Source: Schoenoplectus triqueter
Taxonomy: Eukaryota; Streptophyta; Magnoliopsida; Poales; Cyperaceae
NCBI GenBank assembly: GCA_964058805.1
Contig: CAXKVV010000999.1
Span: 1-35,859 of the forward strand
Length of the DNA: 35,859 nt
Direction of reading: 5' to 3'
This document shows, piece by piece, positions 12,077-22,285 of the stretch. The first letter of the stretch is position 1. Every line of letters starts with the position of its first letter. The notes below the pieces were generated by a model. It did not search any database. It saw only the letters and a program-made list of their open reading frames with translations, and was not told the origin of the DNA. Both the position numbers and the translations under genes were made by a program.

Positions 12077-12918
12077 CTGTTACAAAACAAAAGTATGAGC
12101 TCACCAGTACTATACCATCAAGTTTTTTTCCTGGGTGACCAAGGCTTCTAACAACTTCACTCCCCTCAGTTCTCTAAATTTTTATTTTAATTATTTTACC
12201 ATGGGACTTGGGCATTGCAAAACCATTAGAAAAGGTGCAAAAATAGCATACTCCTTGAGTTAAACATAAAAAGTATATATATTCTATGGACAAGGAAAAA
12301 AACAAATACTCCGAGCTATAAAATACAGCACATCTATAGCATTTAGATAGGTAATTGTGTTTAACGAAAGTTTATTTTTAAACCTCAATAGATGCACAGT
12401 GGGGGAATACACCACCATTAGTAACAGCAAATTTGCAAGGCTTAAAAAATTCCAGGATGCAAGCACAACATTTTTCTTTTATCTTTTTTTTTTTCTGTAG
12501 CACCTATAATGGATGCCACTCAAATAAATCAGCACCAAAACAGGAATTATACATTCAATTTTAGCCTACAACCAGAAAGGGAACTATATAACTAACATCG
12601 CATCAACTCAGTTTCCAATTTACACATACAAAGTGGAGGAAGGGGGTGGGGGAAAGATAAAAAGAGAGATACAGTTAGTTGGAAGCGATACGTGGCTGTG
12701 CAGAATGAGATGAGAGACCGGTGGGAGAGAGCGCAGAAGCGGCCGTCAGAGAAGCTAGAGGTTTCCAACTTGCGAGACCGCTTCGTCACAGTTGGGATTC
12801 CCTGATATTTGCACCATTCGATCCCTTCATTTAACCTCTATGCAAACAATGGAAAAATCGACATAAGATCGAGTAACGCACGTGAGACGACGAGCATTTA
12901 AGTAAGGACTACACTTAC

Positions 12919-13100
12919 AGAGAAAGAGAGAGAAAGTGTTAGGGTTTAGTCAGGGGGTGAAGCGCCGGAGAAGGAATCGTCGTCAATTGACGATTGATCG
13001 ATTCTTGGAAGGAGGTGGGGAGAGAAGAAGAGGGGAGAAGGAGAGACCCAAAAAGAGACGAAGCGGCAGTTTATTTGGCGAGAATTGGAGGGGTGCCGTG
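12919..13100 (-). promoter_or_regulatory. 5' leader exon of the CLASSY-like gene with telo-box
   Basis: On the minus strand a CT-rich leader containing CTAAACCCTAA (12940-12950, telo-box-like) ends in TCTCT followed by a consensus donor GTAAGT whose first base is 12918. A matching acceptor TTTGCATAG lies near 12843, opening a second leader exon that contains at least two short upstream ATG frames. The upstream boundary at about 13100 is a guess. G-box cores CACGTG lie at 13155-13160 (putative promoter) and 12879-12884 (inside the first intron). Confidence 0.5.
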
Positions 13101-13877
13101 TGCTACTGCCTACTGCCTACCGCAAGGTGCCAAGGTGGCGCAAAAAAGGGTACGCACGTGACAGCCACAGCCTCAATCTCAGCCCTCAGGCGGCAGTGAC
13201 GAAGCTTTTTAGTTGTTGTTTTTTTCCCAACGTGGCAGTGTGGCACCTAGACCCTAGTGGCCTAGTCCCCTGCAGAATCTACCCCTTCTCCAATTTTTAT
13301 TTCTCCAGTACACAATCGGACACTACACTTTCGTGACACGTCAACATAAATATATAAACATACATGATATATTCCTTCCGTATTAAACATGTCACGTACT
13401 AACTAACACATGACAACGCGCGTTTATTAACTCACTATACATAACTTATACGTACCATCATTTGACACGCTCTGAGTTGGAAGGTAAAAAAATCTTATCA
13501 ATTCTTTCCACATCAACGGATGGATGCAGCTCGCCTCCACCTTGATTTGAGACCATAGCCACGCACGATCATATTCAGATTCGGACAGAGGGAAGTTAGG
13601 AACCACATCCATCAGTGGGTGTGCTAGATATTGGATGTGTCGGAGTTTAGTTGACCAGATGTGAGCTATTGGAAGGGATGAAAAAAATAGCAAAGGTGAA
13701 ACCATTCAAATCTTGATTGGGAGGAAAAAGGACAGCTAGGATGTGCTGGGCTAACGAATCAGAAGAGAGAAGGGACGAAGGGATGAAAATATATTTGGTG
13801 TTAATTTATATATTTTAAAGATTATCGTAAATAATAATAATTAAATATATAAATTTATTCGATAAATTTTTAAAATT
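13101..13877. other. Putative CLASSY promoter and intergenic DNA
   Basis: The first 250 bases are GC-richer and lie upstream of the CLASSY leader, so they are the likely promoter; one CACGTG G-box core is visible. No TATA box could be assigned. The rest contains short ORFs without recognisable similarity. Confidence 0.4.
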
Positions 13878-13902
13878 TAGTGGTGTCAAATTGACACCAC
13901 TA
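13878..13902. repeat. Perfect 25-bp palindrome
   Basis: TAGTGGTGTCAA, one central A, then TTGACACCACTA: 12-bp perfect arms. It is followed at once by a hAT-like terminus ending at 13925. Confidence 0.75.
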
Positions 13903-13925
13903 GTGGCAATGTGGTTCCGCCACTG
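13903..13925 (-). mobile_element. Solitary hAT-like terminal repeat
   Basis: The plus strand ends GTGGTTCCGCCACTG at 13925, so the minus strand begins CAGTGGCGGAACCAC. This matches 13 of the first 14 bases of the end of the second hAT relic (CAGTGGTGGAACCA, ending at 30251). No partner terminus was found on the other side, so this is the remnant of one end. Confidence 0.45.
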
Positions 13926-14509
13926 GTTATCGTGTTACCACATGTCTATTGCCAATTGTGTTAGTGTTAGTGTGACAGTCAATTATGTAATTATTATATT
14001 TAGTTTATTTTTTAGGATGATTATATATAATGTATAATTTATTTTTTTCAGTTCTTTATTATTTATATATTGAGTTCGACTCAATTGTGAACACTATATA
14101 CATTAATAAATAATTTCTAAAATATCTCTAATTTGTTAATTATTTAGGAACAGTAATGAACTAAAACTACTGCGTAATTTGAGTAATGATCATGTTTAAC
14201 AGATCATGCGATCAGTGTTATCGGCTAAATTACACAAATAACACGTTGAATACTATAATGATTGTATTTGTATCATTAGTATTTTGTTTATTTGTTAATT
14301 CTTAGTTATGATATGAGTGTTCTTCTTATACAAATGATTTTCACTTGGGGATATTATCCAACGTTATCCATAACTGACGATCATATAGATTCTATCTCGA
14401 TATACGTCCTCTGTATGAAGAAGAAGCACGAATCAAGAATATTGATGTCCCTATTGTTTATTGACATGAGCGATGATATTCAAATTAGATGCCTCCAGAT
14501 AGAATATAG
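13926..14509. other. Intergenic DNA, no gene seen
   Basis: AT-rich sequence with no convincing coding region, RNA gene or terminal repeat. Confidence 0.5.
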
Positions 14510-14681
14510 TGTTAGAATGACATATTCATGTCTTTACATTGTTCTTGATATCATGAGATATGAAATGAGTTTGGGACGATTATCATCATTCAAGATTAAG
14601 ATATTTATAATATTCAAAACCAAGATATTAATGAGTTTGGGACGATTATCATCATTGATGGTAAATTCTAACATGGTATCA
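14510..14681 (+). mobile_element. LTR-like fragment with possible primer-binding site
   Basis: The segment begins TGTTAGAAT (14510) and ends ATTCTAACA (14673), an inverted TG...CA pair as at LTR ends. It is followed directly by TGGTATCA (14674-14681), the start of the initiator-Met tRNA primer-binding site used by many Copia elements. The LTR would be about 164 bp, TRIM-like in size. It contains two identical 26-bp copies beginning ATGAGTTTGGGACG at 14565 and 14631. No second LTR in the same orientation and no retroelement protein was found. A segment like the bases after the primer site recurs in inverted orientation at about 15035-15090. Confidence 0.4.
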
Positions 14682-15034
14682 ATGATGAGAAATGATTCAA
14701 TTATCATCATTTTGGTGTCACATCGGCATCATTAAAATTAAATATCAAATAACTATTATTTAATTTTTTAAATAATAAAACTAATTGAAAGAATATTTTA
14801 TAAATACAATCTTATATATATGTATATAAAAAATTATATTATTGATACATTATTGATATATACATCAAGTGTTCATAAAATCAATGGATCAAATTTTATA
14901 ATTTAGACTTATTACTTAATGGCTACTCAAACAGAGTTAAAATTTGTGATTTTTTATATACATATAATTAACATGATATAAAATACATCAAACGATTCAT
15001 ATTTTTAAACTTATGCATAAATAAATAAGTATCA

Positions 15035-15090
15035 CGGGCACCAATAATGATGATAATTGAGTCTCTTCTCATCAATGATACAGTATATGA
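15035..15090 (-). repeat. Inverted partner of the LTR-like primer-site region
   Basis: On the minus strand this reads TGTATCATTGATGAG followed by CTCAATTATCATCATT. It closely matches 14674-14725 on the plus strand, so the two form an imperfect inverted repeat separated by about 300 bases. Confidence 0.5.
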
Positions 15091-15243
15091 GATAAAAATA
15101 TTTATTTCAATAAGTCTTATCCAATACAGTGTGAGACTAAATAAATCCACCCCTGATCTACATGCAATACCGATATAATAGATGAGTAGCATGTCTTTTA
15201 ACAATAAAATTGTAGCGTCGAATTTAATTTTCTCACATTAGCA

Positions 15244-15617
15244 TAGGGGTGTCAATGGGTCTGATTCGGTCCGATTAAATTCAGGTGAAAAAATCTTGAC
15301 CCATACTCGATCCGATGGGTCACGGGTCGATCCGACCCGACCCGTGTAAAATAATTAAATATTTATTAATTTTTTTATATAATTTTAAATAATAAAATAT
15401 TAATTAATTTATAATTAATCTTAATTAGTGTATATTTAAGCTTTGATTAGTATTAAATCACAAAATTACTTTAAAAAATATAATTAATCAGGTCGGGTCG
15501 GGTTAATCCGAACCTGACCCAACCCGATTCGGGTTAAAAAAATCAAACCCATATCCGACCCATTTATTTTCGGGTCATGTCGGGTCGAGTCGGGTCAGGT
15601 CAATAATTGACACCCTG
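15244..15617. mobile_element. Non-autonomous hAT element (374 bp)
   Basis: The left end is TAGGGGTGTCAAT at 15244. The right end, read inward, is CAGGGTGTCAATT ending at 15617. The flanking octamers CATTAGCA (15236-15243) and CACTAACA (15618-15625) agree at 6 of 8 positions. Both subterminal zones carry GGGTCGGGT-type repeats (15300-15345 and 15490-15600), as in the large hAT element at the window start, but the termini differ, so it is probably another family. The core is AT-rich with no coding capacity. Confidence 0.75.
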
Positions 15618-15658
15618 CACTAACATAACGTATGGGTTCAAAAAAGAAAAAAAGTATT

Positions 15659-16280
15659 CATTTTCACATATACAAAGAGTATATAAATGTGAACAATAAT
15701 GAATTGAGGTCTTATAATTATTATTTTCTATTATCTTTTGACTTCTATAATATTTGATGACAAAAAAATCTAAAAAAATTAAATAATTTTGTACTCACAA
15801 CTTGCGCCCAACATGATTGGAATCTCAATATTATAAAACTTGGTTTACTAATAGATTTTTATATGAAGATTAGATTGAACGGTTCGAATCGATTATTTCT
15901 GACTTGAAATTAAAAATAGAACGCAAAACACACAACGTCTCTGTACTTTGCAAAGCTGGTGTCGGAATCTATATAGAATTAGGTTATGGTGCTTTGCAAA
16001 GCACAAAAGCGTTGTGTGCTTTGCGCTCTATTTTTAATTTTAAGTCAGAAATGATCGATCCAAATCGTTCAATCTAATCTTCATATCAAAATCTATTAGT
16101 AAACCAAGTTTTATAATATTTAGATTGCAATCATGTTGGGTGCAAGTTGTGAGTACAAAATTATTTAATTTTTTTAGATTTTTTTGTCATCAAAAAGTCA
16201 AAAGATAATAGAAAATAATAATTATAAGACCTCAATTCATTATTGTTCACATTTATATACTCTTTGTATATGTGAAAATG
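15659..16280. mobile_element. Giant foldback (hairpin) element, 622 bp
   Basis: The left arm at about 15659-15937 and the right arm at about 16010-16280 are nearly exact reverse complements, from CATTTTCACATATAC at the outer end to the CACACAACG / CGTTGTGTG pair at the inner end. One visible difference is an 8-base insertion in the left arm near 15745. The 72-base loop holds two copies of the palindrome CTTTGCAAAG. Arms total about 275 bp each, so a transcript would form a long double-stranded RNA. Target duplication is unclear (ATT on both sides at best) and no ORF is present. It lies 41 bases beyond the small hAT element. Confidence 0.8.
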
Positions 16281-17546
16281 ATTAATTGTCTATTGCTGAA
16301 TGAAATAGGCAATTTAGCATTCTGAATGAAAGCCCGAGGCAATGACAGCTTTAATGAATTAAAAGTTATTCTATTAGATTCTTGAATTTCTTTCAAATAT
16401 GACCAAATGAATATAAGTGCCCTTAGATTTCATATATATATATTAAAATTATTTTACTGGATTCCATATATATATTAGGCTTTAACGATTTCTATGACTA
16501 TAAGTGCCCTTAGATTGCGTGTGCTTGTTTTACAAATTGTGGGTTTAGTGTGAGTCGTGTTAGCTACTAGCCTACTATAGGCCATGTTATTTTTCTATGT
16601 TTTCATGTTTTGTGATAATAAATTTGTTGTGTATTGTGTATTTGTGATCCACCAATTTCATGCTGGACTGGACATGTTGCGCAAAAGAAATCACTGAAGC
16701 CTTAAAAATATTAATAGATATAAAGAGCAGGGAAACCCAGAACATGTTCACACATACAATTTCCAACAACACACTAAATCTCAATTGTATAGTTTTCTCT
16801 TTCCTTTTTTTCTTTTTTCTTTATTTCTCTAGATAAACAATTTTTTTACTACCTCTTCGTTTAATGCAAGAAAATAGAAGCACTGATTCTATTTCTTTTT
16901 ACGATGCTCTAGCACGTCACCAACGACCAGTGCACATGGGGCCCCACATCTTTTTTTCTTCTAAAGAATCTCATTTGTGAATGATAATTAGGATAGGAGT
17001 GGGGGCACCAAATAACTTTTTTCTTCTTTTTATTAAAAAAACAAAGAAAAACTCTATGTTCTCATTAATTAGAGCAGAGTAGAATGCCTGCTCATTTTCT
17101 GATATTGAAAGATGAATTTCGGCTTTTGAATGACTTAATGGATCTCGATAAAAGTAATGTAGATCAGCGGATCAATCCCTGCTGCAATCAATGTGGAAGA
17201 GAGACATGGTAATGATATCTTTTAGTTTCTAATAAAAAGTTGGTTGATAAATGTCCAATCTTTCAGGGGAAAAGTGTATCTGCAGATAAAGCCAGGATTA
17301 ATTAATCATTCATGCAAGTGTACCTACATGTAATCAGGTTTACAGCGCTTTCAAGTTTTATTGCTTCTCCCTAAAAATCAACTGACAAAAAGGGAATACA
17401 AAGCTCTTGAACATAACTCACTGGCAAGCAATGCACATAATAAAAGAGTTCAAAAGGGGTAAAATGATGGCCTTTTTCTTCGTCAGGACAAAAGTAAAAT
17501 TATAATTCAGGTCTCCCAAACTTCTGAAAATCCGAAAACAAATTGT
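16281..17546. other. Intergenic DNA, 3' flank of MIC10
   Basis: No gene recognised. A 17-bp direct repeat (ATAAGTGCCCTTAGATT at 16413 and 16500) flanks an AT-rich stretch. The last few hundred bases probably contain the MIC10 3' untranslated region, whose end I cannot place. Confidence 0.4.
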
Positions 17547-19497
17547 TCACTTGCTTTCCTCCTCCTGAAAGACAATATGAGCATAAAAATCAGAAAAGTG
17601 AAGAAAGCTGTATGCTTGATTAACAATTAGGCATATAGTACATCAACTACATCCATAGCAGCAAAAAGCAGTTTCTATATTTGAAGAACAGCGTAACAAC
17701 ATACGTCAGGTCAAACCACTCTAATGGACTTAACAATTAAGACTAGTGTTTCTATATTTAGTATGTACATACTACATATGCCTATAAAAATCTAGAGAAA
17801 CAAACCATATGCTGGTCTCAAAAGGGACATTTTGCATACTATCAGTCTATCCTATTCAACAACTGTTTTTGGCTTGATAACTCTAACTAAGAATGTTTGA
17901 TGAATAAGATATAAAAAAAAAAAAAGCTATTTGTATCTTATGCCTGTCACTGAGAAAAGCAAATGGCTTATGATAAAGGGATCTAATATGCTTGTTTCCC
18001 AGAATATTGGTATCATTCCAAGCCGTAAAAGCAGCCAGACCTGGTATGCATGACTGCTTGACCTTTCTTGTTTCTGGATTTTTTTTTTGTATATTGCAAG
18101 TATTTTACTAATAATTGCACCTAATATGTTAACTCTTCAATATCACTTCCAACTAGCTATTTTTTTGAGAAAAGGTAAGACCTTGACAGCTCCATCTAAG
18201 GATCACTGCACAATATTCAAGGCACAATACATAAGCCGACATCTACATGTTGTAACCACAAAGACATGTGATGAGAGTGAAAGTTTGTATGAGTGAGTTT
18301 GTGTGTGTCAGAAAGAGAGTGAAAAAGGAGGGAAAATACCTGAGATGGAACTGGAAGTGGTGGGGCTGATGGAGGAGGCACATGAGAGGAAGCAGGAGGG
18401 ATAGATGGGGTTGACTTAAGGGGCCACTTTGGAGGAGAGCCATTCAAAAGGTATGAACACTCGGTGTATGCTGAACCAATCCCAACACCAAGCCCAAGTG
18501 TCACGGATGCCCATCTTGACGTAGGACTTCCTGTTAAGAAACAGCCAGGTACATACTTAAAACATGGAGAGGTGTTCATTTTAACTAGCACAACATGATA
18601 ACTTAAAAGTTTCAACAAGATGATTGGTACAGTGTAAGCATGTTATTGGTACCTTTAGTATCACTTGTCTTTTCAGTCAACCAATTAAACAACAAAAGAA
18701 GTAGAAAACAAATCACACTTCACTAGCATGCAACTGAATTTGGCTCTGTATGCTGGTGAGAATTGACTGAAAGGCTAAGTAAACGCATATCGCTAATGAT
18801 CTATATCTCTAACTTCACAAGCATCAACTTTCGCTCCCTATTCTTATTTAAATTTCTGGCCTACTTATCAAAACTAAATATATAAGCCAGGATTATTTGC
18901 ATTCCTTGTGGAGAATGAAAATAGGAGAAGTTTTATTAACATATTTGAAGCATAGTTGAAAATGAAAAGGAATACATAGGAGAAGTGAAAAGGAGTATTT
19001 TTTTTTCGATTGGACTTTCAATGGTTAAGAAAGGACGAATTTCAAATGTGCATTGGATGAATCAACAAGCAAAAGTACATTAGAGATACTAAACTGAAAG
19101 CAAATATGAAGTCAAAATCCAAACCAAACTCTATGCTCCCCTTTTTTTTATCTAAACTACTAACAATCAACACAATAAACAAAGTAATAAAAAAAACTAA
19201 TATTTAACCCTAATGTCAATATGCCACTACTCAAGAAACACACAAATGGATCTAAATCGGAGACAAAGGCCATAAAACTGGTATCCATTAGCAGATCTGT
19301 GTAGCTAAAATGCCAGGGGGGGTAAATTTGAAAAAGAAATTAACGGTGGACTTACGGAAAAAGATAAGGCCGGAGAAGGCGCCGGCGAGGGAAGAATAGA
19401 GGACGCGGCGGATGGAGAGATCGATACATGAATCCCACTTCTTGTCGAGGTCGGATTGCGGGAGTGGGCAGGGTTTCTTCTTTCCTTCGTCCGCCAT
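17547..19497 (-). CDS. MIC10: MICOS complex subunit Mic10
   Basis: Mic10 is the small inner-membrane protein that oligomerises to bend cristae junctions in mitochondria. Exons are 19497-19356 (donor GTAAGT), 18530-18340 and 17564-17547, giving 116 aa. The start ATG (19497) follows CTAATGGCGG context. Residues 1-31 hold a polar matrix/intermembrane segment containing KKWDSCIDLSIRR, typical of the family. A first hydrophobic hairpin arm spans about 32-47 and a second, rich in glycine (G60, G62, G64, G66), spans about 54-69, separated by a short basic turn. This GxGxGxG signature drives Mic10 oligomerisation. Residues 77-111 are proline-rich, and the last exon encodes only EEESK. Yeast and animal Mic10 lack so long a proline-rich tail, but plant members can carry C-terminal extensions. 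Introns are 825 and 775 bases. It sits 2.8 kb downstream (on this strand) of prohibitin. Confidence 0.9.
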
Positions 19498-19629
19498 TAG
19501 AGAGAGGGGGAGAGATTGCAACGATGCGGCGTGCGCGGTGGCTTTTTCGCGAGATAGATCCCACAAAATGTCACATTTTCTAAAATGCCCTCGTGTCAAA
19601 AGCCGACACTCTAACAAAATATATATCAT

Positions 19630-19904
19630 ATGTTATTAATCTTCATTTCGTTATTTTATTGATTTTGATTCAAGTTATTAAATAGCACTTACAAATTTCT
19701 CAGTTATGCTGAGCCATAGTTTATAACTTCAAAACTTTTTCTAGTTCTATAATTGTTATAAATCAATATGATGAAGAGAATAATTTTTTTTTTATAATAT
19801 TCAGTAAACTTTTAGTACAGTTCTCACATTAATATAGAACCTTCAAATATATATTTTGTTGAAGTAAAACAAAATCAACAAGCATTTGTTGTTCTAAAGG
19901 CACT
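19630..19904. other. MIC10 upstream region
   Basis: AT-rich sequence upstream of the MIC10 start. No TATA box or clear regulatory motif can be assigned. Confidence 0.35.
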
Positions 19905-20545
19905 TAAATTAAATCATGTTCACAGTTCAATAACAATAAACAAAATAAAACATAATTTAACAGAGTTCGATTATAATGAAGTTATCTCCGAAAGCCGCAA
20001 TCATCAACTATAGAATTTAGCCGAGTCATTAAAACATAAGCTTTGCATAAATGTGAACCTCTGATCTCTTACACTATGCAAATGAATTATCATCGACCAC
20101 AAGGGAAAAAGAGAGAGCAAAACAATGCTCTAAAACAGATCTCACAAGGAGAGTACTGAAAAAATCACTCAGATCTAACATATTGTAAGTTTAGATTAGT
20201 AATATTGATGTTTAAAAAAAATTCTCTAATGGCAGCTAGATTTTGCTCTGAGAGACGTCAAATTCGTGCAAGAGGGAGCTGTCGAATCTGGCCAAAAAAC
20301 TTACTTAAATAGAATAGAGCTGAAATTATTACAATGGTTAACCAAACTGTTGCAATGATTATGAACAAATCGGCAATAGAGAGTTTGACCAGAATAATTA
20401 TCACAATGAATTATATAATCATTGTAACGGATAACTTCTATAATTTAGAAATATGTGATACAAAATAAATGATCCAAAATTAAATAAATCGTTATAATGA
20501 TTTATAAAATCGTTGCAATGATTATGAATATGATTTAAAGTGGTC
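19905..20545 (+). repeat. Dispersed repeat, copy A
   Basis: Three parts of this stretch recur elsewhere in the window. Bases 19909-20010 (ATGTTCACAGTTCAATAA and onward) match the minus strand of 30370-30484. Bases 20120-20290 (AGATCTCACAAGGAGAGTA and onward) match the minus strand of 27108-27300. Bases 20215-20420 resemble 31045-31350 in the same orientation. The 3' part is made of degenerate repeats of the form CATTGCAATGATTAT. No coding capacity or clear terminal repeats; the family is not recognised. Confidence 0.6.
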
Positions 20546-21470
20546 CAAAAATGTTGTCCAAAATCATAGTATTGAGATAGTATATTTATTTTAATATATT
20601 TATTTTCTTTTTAGTTTGAATATTAACTTAATCAGTTTGATTATTTGCTAACCCTAATTGACGCTTCTTCAATTAATTTATCGAATCTCCAGAGACGTAA
20701 GCAATTTTCCGTAGTCCATTGTCGTATCGTGTGTTTTTTCCCTCTCTTTATTTACTTTAATATTTTGGTATTAAATTGAAATCAGCCCACACATCAATAT
20801 TGTGTTAATTGTGATATTTAAATCTGAAAAATTATTAATATTTTTTTTTAACCGTGTTACAATAGAACTCCATTAACAAGCATGTGTTAAATTATACTTC
20901 ATAAAGAAAATTAAATTTTCTAGTCTCTCATATATGTCACATTATCAAGACTTCTTCATTATTGATTTTGTTTAAATTTCTTCATCCATTTGAATTCAAT
21001 GATTCATATATAGTTATTTTCTCTCTTCATTTAATATAATGTATACAATATATATACGATGAAACTTAACTTTTAAAATGATTCAACTTTTGTATGATCA
21101 TTTATATATTATCATGTGTATGAACATGTCTAGCATTTAAAAAATTGTGTTGAAATCTTATTAAATTTGTTTAAAATTTTATAATTCTAATTATTTATTT
21201 AAGAACTATATTGTTGGATTGGATTGGAGTGAAATCCAAGTTACTTTGATTCAACCGTGTCGATCAAACTGTGTTCTGACTTTCTTCTCTCTATTATATT
21301 GTTATACTTTCGGCTGTACTTGTCAACCAGCCTACTAAATCAATATTGTGAGAAAATTGAAATGAGAAAGGATGTGATTCTAGTGATATATGTCACCAAC
21401 TTAACTTTTATTTTATATTTCAAAATTTAGTGCTTACATATCACATCTAAATGTTTATTTAATCATAAAT

Positions 21471-21597
21471 TTTCATTTTTTTTTTGAAGGTAATTTTATA
21501 TTAGATGGAATGATAACAAAATGAATACATAAAAACTAATTAGATTCGCTCATTTTATTACTAGTGAATCTAGCATAAATTACCTTCAAAAATGAAA
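21471..21597. repeat. Small foldback element (127 bp)
   Basis: TTTCATTTTT followed by GAAGGTAATTT at the left is mirrored by AAATTACCTTCAAAAATGAAA at the right, and the inner parts (ATGATAACAAAATGA against TCATTTTATTAC) also pair. This is the size and form of a MITE or hairpin. Flanks are AT-rich, so no target duplication can be assigned. Confidence 0.55.
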
Positions 21598-22285
21598 TTT
21601 TACTAAAAGTGAACATGGGCGTTGAGCCATTAACAGGCCATCTTTAAGCCTGGCAGTCAGTGCAGTGAACGGGTCTGGTCGTTTAACATTCATACTGCAT
21701 ATTTACTTAAATTTCAAACCCGTGAAATCAATAACAAATTACACCACATCAATAATGAATGATAATATAAACCATTAGTCTTCGCTTCAAAGAAGTTTCT
21801 AAACACCTAAATTAGTGACTAGACATTTGATTTTAGAATTACTAGAAAAAGGAGTTCATCAGCCCACAAGCAACCACGATGTTGGACTGCAAAATAGTTA
21901 TACAATCAGTTTTCAAAATGTCCAAAAGAAATCCTGATCATGCCAGTGCCCAGTGCCTTACTGCGCTAACGAACAATCAATAAACCAGATTAACAAAAAG
22001 ATAACTCAACAACACGAGTGAGTGGCAAGAAGGTGATTTTTTAACCATGATAGAAGGTTCTCTTATTAAATCAGGAACTACCCCAGATATAAGGCCCTAA
22101 ATCTCAAATCCTATAATCCACATTCAGCGCCATAACAAAGTACCACAGTATAGAAAAAACTTGTCAAACAGCTTTACCACATGCGCAGCAGCCGGTACTA
22201 CAAAAAATTTTAACACAAAGCAAAAGAATTCAAATAGAAAGAACATGCTTCCAATTCTCCTGCAATACAAATTAACATGAAGGTT
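21598..22285. other. 3' flank of the prohibitin gene
   Basis: No separate gene seen. It probably includes the prohibitin 3' untranslated region on the minus strand. Confidence 0.4.

Noticed and set aside
12592..12789. Minus-strand frame in the CLASSY leader
   Set aside because: It opens with GTG rather than ATG. The same interval is better explained as a second leader exon.
12936..13199. Basic 87-codon plus-strand frame
   Set aside because: It overlaps the minus-strand leader and promoter of the CLASSY-like gene, has no recognisable domain, and its composition reflects CT-rich leader sequence.
14292..14735. 147-codon plus-strand frame
   Set aside because: It crosses the LTR-like ends and contains a nucleotide-level direct repeat; there is no recognisable protein.
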